In this document: positions 1 through 9,168 of the stretch, piece by piece | Numbering within the stretch: the stretch's first letter is position 1 | How the letters are laid out: every line of letters begins with the position of its first letter | DNA from: Chara braunii | Taxonomy: Eukaryota > Streptophyta > Charophyceae > Charales > Characeae | DNA length: 26,727 nt | Direction of reading: 5' to 3' | Assembly (NCBI GenBank): GCA_003427395.1 | Contig: BFEA01000021.1 | Span: 972,912 to 999,638, forward strand | Notes under the pieces: generated by a model | What the model was told of the DNA's origin: nothing | Database searches by the model: none | Seen by the model: the letters and a program-made list of their open reading frames with translations, nothing else | Position numbers and translations under genes: made by a program

Positions 1-284
1 ATAAGGAATCATTAAGGATAAATAAGCTCAAATTAGTTAAACACAGTCAACTTTGGAGATTTCTATTACTCCACAAGCCCATGTCTCAAAATCCTCGCCA
101 ACGCGGCCTGTGTTTTACATATGATTATCGCCCAGCTATTGAAGCCGAGCCTGAATATGCCCTGCGCGCCAATTTTTGCCGAGCCTGCCGGGGGCGGGAA
201 CCAACATGGGACATGATGCTTGGCAGCAGCTGGAATGTAAAGCGGCTATGTTTCCACTCGTGTACATGAAAATGGCCTGGGCAG
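1..284. other. no gene recognised
   Basis: This stretch precedes the tandem repeats. The only open frames are short, overlap on both strands and show no recognisable motif. Nothing can be assigned here. Confidence 0.5.
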
Positions 285-904
285 AAGTGCATCCAGATCC
301 ATCTGGAAAGATCTCGTTGAATGCTCTCCGCCTCTGGCCCTCTGGCGGGGGAGCAGAAGCACAAACAGCCGAGAATCTTGAAAAGGAAAAAAAAAACAAA
401 GGGGAAAAAAGGTACCAAGCTCTGAACACGATTGCCCTCAGATACTCCGCTGCTGAAGCGAAGTGCAGCCAGATACATTCTGGAAAGTGCTACATCACAG
501 TGAAGCCCTGGAATTGAAACGGTTGGCACACATTGAATGCTCCCCGTCTCTCACGGGGAGCAGAAGCACAAACAGCTGCAATACTGCTTCCAAAAAAACA
601 AAAACAAAAACAGAAAACAAAAAAAAACAAAGGGGAGAAGAGGTACCAAGCTCTGAACGTGAATGCCCTCAAATACATCCTCTGCTGCACCGAAGTGCAG
701 CCAGATACATTCTGGAAAGTGCTACGTCACAGTGAAGCTGTGCTCTTGGAACCGTTGGCAAGCATTGAATGCTCCCCCTGCGGAGCAGAAGCACAAACAG
801 CCGAGATACTGCTTCCGAAAAAAAAACAAAAAAAAAAAACAAAGGGCAAAAGAGATACCAAGCCCTCAGATTCATCCACTGTGCCCACAAGTACAGCCCG
901 ATAC
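285..904. repeat. three-unit A-rich tandem repeat
   Basis: Three imperfect units follow one another. The landmark GCAGAAGCACAAACAG occurs at 353, 560 and 785, and AGTGCAGCCAGATACATTC at 462 and 694 with a diverged version at 285. Spacing varies from about 177 to 232 bp because units have lost or gained A-rich spacers of the form AAAAACAAAAAC. Open frames crossing it are Lys-rich artefacts of the A runs. No transposon ends or coding content are visible. Confidence 0.8.
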
Positions 905-1025
905 TTTTTTTTTTTTTTTTTTTTTTAAGTTAAAGGGCCCAGTGCCCAAGGCTCCAATTATGAAATTGATTACAACACTTATACACACGCCTCTTCCCGT
1001 TAGGGCTGGAAGAGCCTCAGCCATA
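905..1025 (-). repeat. truncated poly-A repeat, family R, inverted copy
   Basis: A T22 run (905-926) followed by about 100 bp is the reverse complement of the 3' end of the repeat ending in A33 at 19613-19645. Shared landmarks are the GGGCACTGG block, TAATTGGAGCCTTGGGCACTG (with small differences) and the hairpin CTCTTCC...GGAAGAG. A poly-A tail with 5' truncation is typical of target-primed retroposition, so this is probably a truncated SINE or LINE tail on the minus strand. Confidence 0.65.
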
Positions 1026-1212
1026 CTTTCTAAAAAGTGCTAACCTTACAGGGCTGGCGGGCACTCATAAAAAACCAGTTTTCTTCCAAAAAAAAAAAAA
1101 AAAAAAGAAAAGCAACGATCTGTTTTTTTTTCCCTTCTCGTGTTGCAGTTCCTTTTCTTTTCTCTTTCCCTCCTCGTCGCCTTCAGCCTCCGAACGTTTC
1201 CACATAGCACAG

Positions 1213-1361
1213 CACCAGGACATCTTACAGTCCATTTGCCCCGTTTTGTGGGCCCATGCAAGTCCTCCTCCATTGCACCGCCTTTCCNCACCAGGACATC
1301 TTACAGTCCATTTGCCCCGTTTTGTGGGCCCATGCAAGTCCTCCTCCATCGCACCGCCGGG
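1213..1361. repeat. 76-bp tandem duplication with an N at the junction
   Basis: The block starting CACCAGGACATCTTACAG at 1213 is repeated almost exactly from 1289 (period 76 bp). The two copies differ at about one base (CATTGCACC versus CATCGCACC). An ambiguous base at 1288 lies exactly at the junction, so this may be a true recent duplication or an assembly join of overlapping contig ends. Confidence 0.8.
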
Positions 1362-1914
1362 CCTTTCCCGAACCCCGAAAACTGCGGCCCGTTAACGGGG
1401 AAAGCCCGCGGCCCATGTATGGGCCAAGTACTGGTGTTTTAACAGGAGAATCATACTGACCATGTAAAACAAAGACCCTTAATACAGGCGATCCTAAGTG
1501 CAACGAAGTTGAGCAAAATTCGTGAAACCGTAACTGAAACCCATTTAAAACTGAAGACCTTAACTGCGCCCTAATTCTCCCAAATGAAAAAGAAAGAAAT
1601 AAAGCCCCCAAAGTCTCATCAATCGTTGTTTTTCGCTGCTCGAGTATCACACTAAGGGCATACTCGCACCAACGATTTCCTAAATGTATCTGGCCACATT
1701 ACGGCCAAACTGGATGAATCTGACCGCCATCACGTCCAGAGCTTTATATCTCTATGGTCGTTTTGTGTGTTATCCAGGGTAAAGATCTTCTTAGTGCAGT
1801 CGTTTGATGTCCCCAAGGGGTCCGGGTATAGGACGGCTTGTTGGAATTGTTGTCTCTTTTTCCCATTCAAATTAATTTCCTATTTTTCCTTGTTCAGATT
1901 ATAACAAGATGGGG
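1362..1914. other. no gene recognised; possible transposon end at 1659
   Basis: No supportable coding region. At 1659 lies GGGCATACTCGCACCA, preceded by TAA. It resembles the ends at 3369 and 3434 and, inverted, at 19221. It may be a stray transposon terminus, but no matching partner end was found nearby. Confidence 0.4.
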
Positions 1915-1917
1915 TTA

Positions 1918-2363
1918 GGGTCTCGTTAGACACTCCTAAAAATGCCTGTTTTTAGGATTGCATCGCCGTTGCACGCGATCCTAAATCCGATTTCAAGATC
2001 GAAAATGTGAAAACGGCGTTAGGACGAATCCTAAGGAATTTAGGATTCCCCAGGCAAATTCATCCTAAATTTTTCAGTAGCCCCGGACCTACTGAAATTT
2101 TTAGGACTCCCGCGTTTGACGGAGTCATGGCGACGTGCACATGGCACCGTTGTCTTGGACTCCTGGTGCACCCTATTGGCTGAAACCCTGAAGCATGACT
2201 TTTTTTCGTTTATTTTTTCTTTTTAATTACGACTTTCTTTTAGGACTGGTCCTTAACGATGGTCTTTTAGGAATGCGTGTAACCACGACGCACGAAATCC
2301 AAAAAAACCTTTAGGACTGTCCTAAAAATTTTAGGATTCTTTTAGGAGTGTCTAACGAGACCC
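1918..2363. mobile_element. Tourist/PIF-Harbinger-like MITE, 446 bp
   Basis: The ends are a perfect 24-bp inverted repeat beginning GGGTCTCGTTAGACACTC, flanked on both sides by TTA (1915-1917 and 2364-2366). A GGG-initial inverted repeat with a 3-bp TTA target duplication is the signature of the PIF/Harbinger superfamily. No transposase is encoded, so it is a non-autonomous MITE. The interior is packed with at least a dozen TTTAGGA/TCCTAAA motifs in both orientations, plausibly transposase-binding repeats. The perfect ends suggest a fairly recent insertion. Confidence 0.88.
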
Positions 2364-2366
2364 TTA

Positions 2367-3365
2367 GTATTGACCGGTCCAAATTTTGGGGTCAAGAGCA
2401 GCCCCCTCGTGTACCTGAATTCTTTTTCTTTTGTAGTCTGGGACAAATCAAAACGCGTGAAAATAATTCTTCTCCTCGTTTTTTTATGACAGTATTCAGA
2501 AAATGAAAACACAGAAAGGAAAACGAGCATCAAGAGGTGCATCAAAATTCTTGCTGCAGTGCGATCTGACATCACCAATGGTAGTGCAGTGTCACACTCG
2601 CGCTCATCTTGCACACTTGTACCCTACCCACCTGCTAGGGGAACCCTGCTCCTGAACAGCTAATGCGAATTCCTTTTTTCCTCTTTTTTTTTTTTTTGCA
2701 TTTTTTCAAAGACTGGGGTGTGAATCCAGATAAAACTAGATGAGCGTTTTTTTTTTTTTTTTTTTTGGGGGGGGGGGGGGGAGAAAAGAGCAAACTTATT
2801 AGCAAAGCAGGGGACTGGGCCAGCATCCATCACAGAGTTCGCCGCAGCACTCAGGCTGAGCAAGGCTCTTCGGTCAAGCAGAGCCCTGGCCACAACGCTG
2901 ACACAAATGTAACTCCTTTTTCCATATATGCCCAATCACTCCACTAGTCCGAGCATCTTCCGAACTTTTTTTGGGAGATGAGCGCATTCTGAGTTACCTG
3001 GCACTGGTCATCTGGACAATGATTTCTCTTCTTTTTTGGAGACAACTAGGGCGCAGTCATGGTTTGAGAATCCAAATGCATTTCAAACTGCCTTTTCGCA
3101 GTCCAGTTCGGTCCGAAGTTTACACTGCAGTCCAAACTCCGCTTTACAGAAAAGTCGCGCCACGGAGTTTGTAACTGCAGTTGAGTCAGGCATGTTTTTA
3201 CAGAAAAGTCGCACCGCTTTACAGAAAAGTTGCACCACGGGTGAAAAGGAAAACGTGCCGTGGATGCACTTTCCTCCTACTGCGCCAACAACTAGCCCAT
3301 GTGGCTTTCCATACAAACAAGCCTAGCTCAGTGAGTACACACCCATGAACTGATGAAATACAGAC
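2367..3365. other. non-coding, homopolymer-rich stretch
   Basis: No gene recognised. A poly-T tract lies near 2680-2697, and T19 (2748-2766) abuts G15 (2767-2781). The motif TTTACAGAAAAGT followed by C/TGC is repeated near 3142, 3196 and 3219, giving a short degenerate repeat. The open frames here are Lys- or Pro-rich products of the homopolymers. Confidence 0.5.
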
Positions 3366-3562
3366 TCAGGGCACACTCACACTGCTGTACCAAATCCGCA
3401 TAATCCTCGAAATCCCCAAAAAATAGTGTCGAGGGATACTCACACCAGGATCTCATTTCCCCAAACTACTTATTTGTGACCCCATTGACCCCATTTGTCA
3501 GCGGCCTGGGGGGCCACGGGGGCTGGAAATTTGTTAACCTCGGGAGGTTACCGCAAATTCCC

Positions 3563-3735
3563 TTTCTTTTTTTTTTTCCTTTTTTTTTTTTTGTTGAGAA
3601 AACAGCCCGATTGGATGCTAGAGGTGCTGATAGGAGCAGACACCGCTAGCAGGCTTGGGGAGGCTCCATCTATTGGTGGGGAGCAACACCTGCTGGAAAT
3701 CGGGTCCAGCGTCCCTATACACGGAAGTTTGTCGT
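3563..3735 (-). repeat. SINE-like poly-A element, copy A
   Basis: About 160 bp shared with 24194-24350 lies beside a T-rich tract (3567-3593), a poly-A tail when read on the minus strand. It includes a stem-loop at 3617-3650 with a 14-nt loop, and a second conserved hairpin motif, TGCTGGAAATCGGGTCCAGC, at 3691-3710. No clear tRNA-type A and B boxes were seen, so SINE membership is inferred only from the tail and repeat nature. Confidence 0.6.
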
Positions 3736-4500
3736 AAAGCGTGCCACGTGTCAAAGCCTAAGGATCCTAATCAGCTGGTAAGGGGACACGTAAGCACGCA
3801 GATCTCAGCATGATGAGCAGCATCAATCACCTCTGCCCATCTCAATGTAAGAAAATCATTATCCCTATTCAGCCGCCCTCATAATATTTTCACAAAACCT
3901 TACAGCGCCATGGGGGGGGGGGGTAGCCAGAATAGAGAATTTAGAGAATCTAATATAACGAATCGAACATTCCAGAAGCTGCATTAAACAACCTGGACTA
4001 CCCCAAGGGCTTAACACCACTGTTCTTCCTATGAAGCCACGTGGTGAACTCACAACACTGCCAACTAGAATTCACCACATGGCAATACGTCACATCCGCC
4101 GGAATCGCAGGTTATGCATACCCAAATTCGATTTATCAGTCACTTACCGGGAATAGAAGATGCAATTAAAGTGCCACCAAAGTATGAGTTCGCACCCCAC
4201 CCTAAAATACTCACTTACCACCCAACGACCATTGAGCAGCATAAGCAGAAGGGGCATTCAAAGCAGGCCTCCCTTGCAGAGCCAAGCCCGTAGTACCCAC
4301 GTGGTGAAGCCCTGATGGACCGCACAACAGAAATCGACAGCACCACGTGTCACGTGGCCAGACATCCCATTTGCAGTGCATGTCGCTCATACCCCGTTCG
4401 CACTCGACCAGAGCTACCCTACCAGTACCTGGCAAGTGTGATAGGAGAAACCACTACCTAACCCATCCCCTCGCGCACCCACCCCACCCCTAACTGTCTC
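3736..4500. other. non-coding flank of the Ty3 insertion
   Basis: No gene recognised. The stretch contains a G12-13 run near 3910 and several CACGTG cores (4039, 4301), including a perfect palindrome CCACGTGTCACGTGG at 4343-4357. It ends at the CCAC target duplication of the Ty3 element. Confidence 0.5.
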
Positions 4501-4504
4501 CCAC
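4501..4504. other. Ty3 target-site duplication, left copy
   Basis: CCAC immediately precedes the LTR terminus TGTGACG and is repeated at 17788-17791 immediately after the other LTR. A 4-bp duplication is within the 4-6 bp range for Ty3/gypsy integrases. Confidence 0.75.
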
Positions 4505-6918
4505 TGTGACGCCCAACCTCACGCCCAACGCAACTTCCTGATCGGAGTGGGATGTGGGCCTGGAAGTGCGAAAAGGGGTGTGCCAAGGATTTTTGGGAAA
4601 GTAGAGTCCCAGGTCAGAACTGGGATCTCCTGTGGCAGGATCTTTCGGGGGCACGAGTGCAATTTGGCGGAGAGGGCAATTTCGGGTTGCACGACAGATG
4701 GTATGCGCGGTTAGCTCAAGACCGAGCGAGCCATTGGTTTCGGGGACGGCGGTTCGTGGGCGGGTCCCCTCGGGTCGGTGGGGTTCCGATGAGTCTGTCT
4801 GTCGGGAGTTGCCACTTGGCACTGGTCGTCGCACGTTCGGGTTAGGCCTTCGGAACTTCGGGCTTCTCTGATTGCTGCGTTGTCTGCAGTTCCCGCAGGG
4901 TGTGCTGGGCCAGTAGGGGGCTATGGCCGGCCACGGGACGGCGCTGAGTTGGTGATACCGAAGGAGGAGGCGAAAGGGAGGGAAACTGGTGGTGATAACG
5001 ACGAAGCCGGGGTGGATGAAGTAGTAGGTATGGTCCGGAGAAGGGAAATCAGAGCACCGGGGGTCGCTAGTGGTGGCGCAGTGAAATTCCCGAGGACACA
5101 TTCGGTTCTCGGTTAGGCAAGGGTATCTATGTCGGAGAAGTTCGTTTATCCAAGGGGTGAAGTAATCCGGGTCGTATGATGAGTCGGAGTTCCAGGATCG
5201 CGTCATTGTGTCATTGTGGTGGTCCGTGGTGAACGCGATCGCCACGTGCGAGCACGTGCAGGCCACGCGAATTACGTCGGCTTGCGCGTGTTCGTGCGGG
5301 ACGACGGCGCCGTTGCGGACCCCGGGATAGCTCCGTCAATCAGTCGGTGCGCCTGTGATCGACGCCCGGGGATACGTGTAAGTGCGCAACTCAGATCGCG
5401 TTTTACACGTGTCCTCGCGCGGCGTTCGCCAAGCCCAGCATCCGATCGTCTAATCACTCCGTGATGTTCTAAGCATGCAAGATACAACGATCACAAATCA
5501 AAAGGCAAGCAAAGACAAGGACATAATTATCGATTGCTCAAAATTCCTATTCTACACGCGAGTGCATCGAAGGCGACAAACAAAAGCAAGGACAAGGGTT
5601 CCCAGCAAAAAGATAAACAAGCAAGCATAGCATCCATACATTCATACATTCAGCAATCATACACACACAGTGCGTCCGAAGTGGAAATCGCAAAGATAAG
5701 TGCGAGCAAAAACCCAGGCCCAAATTTTGAGAAATTGAAAAACGGGCAAACTGCCCGGAGCCGAAATCAAAATTTATGTACACGAGACAGGAGGGAGAAA
5801 AGATAAAAGAAACAGCAAAACCGCATCCATCAACCTCAGCTCCCTCCTCCTCTCTCTCTCTCTCTCCGATGCGGACAATCCGTCGTCGCGCACCAACCCA
5901 CGAAGCCGTCACCCCGCCTAGTCCTCCCGCACCCATCAGGTTCGCCAGCACCCACAGTCCGTCGTGGCCCGCGTCAACCCCGCGCGTTCGGCACCAGCTC
6001 GTCGGGTCGCCCGACTCCTGCTCTACTCGCCTCTTACTTCGCTCGTGTGCCGACCCTCTCTGATCGCGCAACCCCGAGCTTCCAACTTGCTGGTTAAGAG
6101 AGCTAGCTAATCGCGCAGCCGAAATTTATAGTGTGCATGCCTGCCCGAAGAGCACGGAATTACAAGGACTTAAAAGGAGGGAAGGGGGAGGGATTGCCTA
6201 CATCTGCATGGTCTGATCGCGGCGTGGGGGACGTAGCCGCTCTCCACGCATCAATCCGATCATGCAGACCGCGGCTACCAAAAACGCAGCAAAAGAAAGA
6301 GAAGAAGGGCGGGAAAGACGAAGCGCAAGAAGAAAGATACAGTTACAATGGCGCCCGCCCAAAATTACAGTTACACACACGATTAAAGGCGCCGACTAAT
6401 CAGAGTTCCGTTGCAGCCGCATGAAGAAGCACGTAGACAAAAAGCGTTGCGCGGCAAGGAAAATCCTAATTACGAAATTCCTAAATTCCTATCTAATGCG
6501 AAAAAGAAGGCACAAATTTTAGAAGAAAAGTCCGAAATTCCGAGAGTCATCGAGGCTCGACAAATTTCGAAAAAGATTTAAAAGAAAACTTAAAAAAGAA
6601 CGAAGCGAATTCCCGCGCGATATCCGCGCCCAAAAATTTGGAATCGAAACAAAAGAAACACCGTCAACATTTATTAATCGCGCGCGCGGTGGCGCGGCAG
6701 CCATTCGGTCAACCAATCAATCACCTGGCCGTCCTAGGACACACCCAGCTCCGAACCTAACCATTCGAAAAGAAGCGACGAAAAAGACGAAAAAGCAAGG
6801 ACACTGATGCAATTTCCCACCGATCCCGATCTCCCGTAATTGGCCTAACCTTCCCAACTTAGGACCCCTCATTGCAACTGCGTAGAAAGTCGCGCGTTAC
6901 AGAAAGTGGTTCGTCACA
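4505..6918 (-). repeat. 3' LTR (2414 bp)
   Basis: It starts TGTGACGCCC and ends GTTCGTCACA on the plus strand, so both ends carry TG...CA inside a 7-bp inverted terminus. It matches 15032-17787 along its length. A TATAAAT box on the minus strand at 6124-6130 has a counterpart in the other LTR, which puts U3 at roughly 0.8 kb and R plus U5 at roughly 1.6 kb. A CT microsatellite lies near 5845-5868. A 258-codon minus-strand open frame crosses R/U5 but shows no known motif. Confidence 0.93.
6124..6130 (-). promoter_or_regulatory. LTR TATA box (3' LTR)
   Basis: TATAAAT on the minus strand lies about 790 bp from the outer U3 end of the LTR. The same heptamer is kept at the equivalent place in the 5' LTR. 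It is the best candidate for the core promoter; transcription would then start near 6095. Confidence 0.55.
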
Positions 6919-7095
6919 TATGTGACGCGAAGGGGGTTCCAATATTAGCAAGCTCCTGCTTGCTTGTTGACACGTGTCGATTTCTCTAATCGACCGACAC
7001 ACGGAGCTCTTCTTTCTATGCCACTTACTGTTCAATTGAGTGTGGACGTCTTCCAACATGGCATGCAAGCTCTACTACTATTTCCTCAGGAAGGG
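6919..7095 (-). other. region between ORF3 and the 3' LTR; expected polypurine tract not evident
   Basis: In Ty3 elements a sense-strand purine tract should directly abut the 3' LTR. Here the sense sequence next to the LTR is CCCCTTCGCGTCACATA, which is not purine-rich. The nearest sense purine run is AGAAAGAAGAG at about 7007-7017. The LTR junction forms the perfect palindrome CGTCACATATGTGACG at 6912-6927. Either the tract has been lost or altered, or a small rearrangement separates it from the LTR. Confidence 0.5.
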
Positions 7096-7692
7096 CTATT
7101 GACAATCCAAAAGGAGGGGGCGGGGGGGGTTACACCCGTCGTAGACTGACACGTGGCAGCCAATCATGCATCCGTGTAAAAAAGAGGGTAGACCCTTGGC
7201 GTTTCTTAGGAATGGCAGTCGGATCATCGAGGGTGGAGGTGGCGGATGGTGCAGGGGGAGAGGGGGCATGAATCGATTGATGGAGGGAGAGGCGAAATCA
7301 GGAAGGGTAGCGTAGTGGAAGGAGCAATGGATGTGGGGGAAGCGAGGGACCTCATGAAGATGGCGAAAAGCAGCGATGTAATCGGGGTAGATGGTAGAAA
7401 GGGTCCGTCGCAGGGCGGCGCGAAAATCTTCGTAGTTTTCGCAGGCGGGAATAGTTCCAGATATAATACAATATATTTTTATGTGGTCATATTCCCGCCA
7501 GTCTCCGCTAAACAGGAGGAGCACATGAAGGAGAAAGGAATCAACCACATAGCGGGTGGAGGCATGCGGATAAACGGAGACTAGAAGGCGGGTAGCGTAG
7601 AGATGGTAAAAAAGGTGATGGGGGAAAGGACACCAACCATCGGGGAACGAGGGTCTATCGGGAAGACGGGTAAGCGTGAGGTAGTCACGGGG
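7096..7692 (-). pseudogene. ORF3b C-terminal segment, out of frame with the upstream part
   Basis: This frame is open for 198 codons from just beyond the ORF3b stop (7685-7687) to a TAG at 7096-7098. It has no suitable start codon at its head, so it is best read as the continuation of ORF3b after a one-base indel near the C4 run at 7689-7692. The predicted protein has ordinary mixed composition (for example GDWREYDHIKIYCIISG and YEDFRAALRRTLSTIYPDY) and a Pro-rich stretch near its end. No family is recognised. It lies between ORF3b and the 3' LTR, in sense with gag-pol. Confidence 0.45.
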
Positions 7693-8692
7693 TCAGAGAG
7701 AGAACGACCGGGGACAAAGCCCGAACGCCGAGATCTTGATGTAGACGAATGGAGGACCGGGACGGGGAGCCGGAGGAAGCTGGCGATTCCCTTCTTCTTC
7801 TTCTGCTCCGCGATCCCTCTGCTGCGGTTCCATCGTCTTCTTCTTCAGGCGGCTCCGGATCACGCCACGGATCCCCGATCGATGGATCGATAGGAGAGAC
7901 GTTTGTCGAGGGCCGCTTTCCCTCCGCGGTCTCCTGGCGCTTCCGCTTCCTCTGCTCTTCCTCCTCTTCGTTCTTGTTACGCGGCCGGCTCCATCCGCTA
8001 GCTATCACCGTTTCTCTTTCCGGGTCGTAGTCTGGATCGTCCCGTTCTTCACTCGATGGCTCCTCTTCTTCCTCCTCTTCCTCTGCTGCCCTTATCTCCT
8101 CGTCCTGCGCCGTGTTTCTCCTCACGATCGGGTCCCAAAACGTGAGATCGGGAACGTCGATCTCCAAGTAAAGCTCCTGGGAGGGATAGAGACAGTTGTC
8201 CTCGTCAATCTCCGTACACGTGGACCACACAAGGTGCGGCTCGAGCGTTCGGGACAACACGTGGGTGCCAGGCTGCTCGTCACTGCGTGATAAGATGTCT
8301 AGGGGCAGATCATCCACCAGCTGAGCCAGAAACACCAGCAACTCATCCGTGATCAATGTGAGATTGCCTTCCTCCACCTTCTTGAATACGAGTCCCAGCA
8401 GATCGCCCTGCTTCACAGTTCTCCAGGCTTGGATGATCAGAAGCTCCACGCTGTCCTCTAGGTGCTCTGGTCCTTCTCCGAACGGGGCCCCTCCTGACCA
8501 GCGAAACTCTATCTCCAATAGACAGAAAGCGAGCTCGATGTAGTCCTCCCACCACGCGTCCCACTTCTCTTCGCTCAATAGCGGCGCACTGTTCTCCTTA
8601 ATACGGTAGGAGAGAGTAGGGGTCCGCGCAGACTGCCAAAGGGTGGGAATGCTGGAGGGGAGGCCGAAATAGGAGACGCGACGATACCTCAT
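7685..8692 (-). CDS. ORF3b, extra retrotransposon protein of unknown function (335 aa)
   Basis: The ATG at 8690-8692 overlaps the TGA ending the upstream ORF3a frame (ATGA at 8689-8692), which favours this start. Residues about 35-200 look globular (LLSEEKWDAWWEDYIELAF; LLVFLAQLVDDLPLDILS). They are followed by a run of Glu near residues 203-212, an acidic/basic region, and basic patches RKRKRQ and RSRRRRR that could act as nuclear-localisation signals. No homologous family is recognised. Its position after integrase is where env-like or accessory ORFs occur in some LTR elements, but no signal peptide or clear membrane anchor is visible, so an envelope role is not supported. The reading probably once continued into the 7096-7692 frame. 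Confidence 0.6.
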   Translation of the reverse strand: MRYRRVSYFGLPSSIPTLWQSARTPTLSYRIKENSAPLLSEEKWDAWWEDYIELAFCLLEIEFRWSGGAPFGEGPEHLEDSVELLIIQAWRTVKQGDLLGLVFKKVEEGNLTLITDELLVFLAQLVDDLPLDILSRSDEQPGTHVLSRTLEPHLVWSTCTEIDEDNCLYPSQELYLEIDVPDLTFWDPIVRRNTAQDEEIRAAEEEEEEEEPSSEERDDPDYDPERETVIASGWSRPRNKNEEEEEQRKRKRQETAEGKRPSTNVSPIDPSIGDPWRDPEPPEEEDDGTAAEGSRSRRRRRESPASSGSPSRSSIRLHQDLGVRALSPVVLSLTP

Positions 8693-9168
8693 TGGGGCGG
8701 CGTGAAGGGACGAAGCTCAGGAAGCACGATCGCTGGCGACCCTCGAGACGAGCGGAGCTGGAAGTCCGTGTCATGCGCCGGCACGACGGTATCTCCTCAT
8801 CGAGCAAGGAGATCTGTCCACGCTGCCCGCACTTCCCCGGCCCAGGCGCGCAAAGTCCGATAGATGTCGGGGTGAATCGTCGACGGGATCGCGGTGATAT
8901 CCCCTGTAAAGACAACGACGATGGCGATATGGCTAATCCCGGGGGGAGATAGCCGTCGGAAGGCCGAGATCTCGGCCAGAAAGCACGTAGTTGCCTCCTC
9001 CGTGAATCGGAACTCTGTCGCCACGTAGATCGTCGCCGTGCTGAAGAAGGTTGTGAACCGGAGGATATCAGAGCAGAGATGGGGCCGCTGCACCTGTCGT
9101 ATGACACTGATTCGCCCTCGCGGAGTAAGTAGCCGCGCGCCGATCACTTGCTCCGTTGCAAAGCTCAT
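8689..9168 (-). pseudogene. ORF3a, extra retrotransposon ORF overlapping the pol stop by ATGA
   Basis: The ATG at 9166-9168 overlaps the pol stop TGA at 9165-9167, making ATGA. The frame is open for 123 codons (MSFATEQVIGARLL...) to a TGA at 8797-8799. It then continues open to a second TGA at 8689-8691, which itself overlaps the ATG of ORF3b. The internal stop lies at a position where CGA would give Arg, so a C-to-T nonsense mutation is likely and the intact product would be about 159 aa. The sequence has ordinary mixed composition with a hydrophobic segment (ISHIAIVVVF). No family is recognised. The overlap suggests translation coupled to pol by termination-reinitiation. Confidence 0.55.

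Noticed and set aside
533-928. Lys-rich open frames
   Set aside because: They are translations of A-rich spacers in a tandem repeat, without a start context or motif.
4490-5266. 258-codon minus-strand open frame inside the 3' LTR
   Set aside because: No known motif, high Pro/Ser/Arg content, and the same region of the 5' LTR is broken into two frames. The LTRs derive from one template, so this gives no evidence of selection.
7246-8030. Plus-strand frames at 7246-7584 and 7749-8030
   Set aside because: They are antisense to ORF3b and its continuation, and follow from the Glu/Arg-rich coding of the minus strand.
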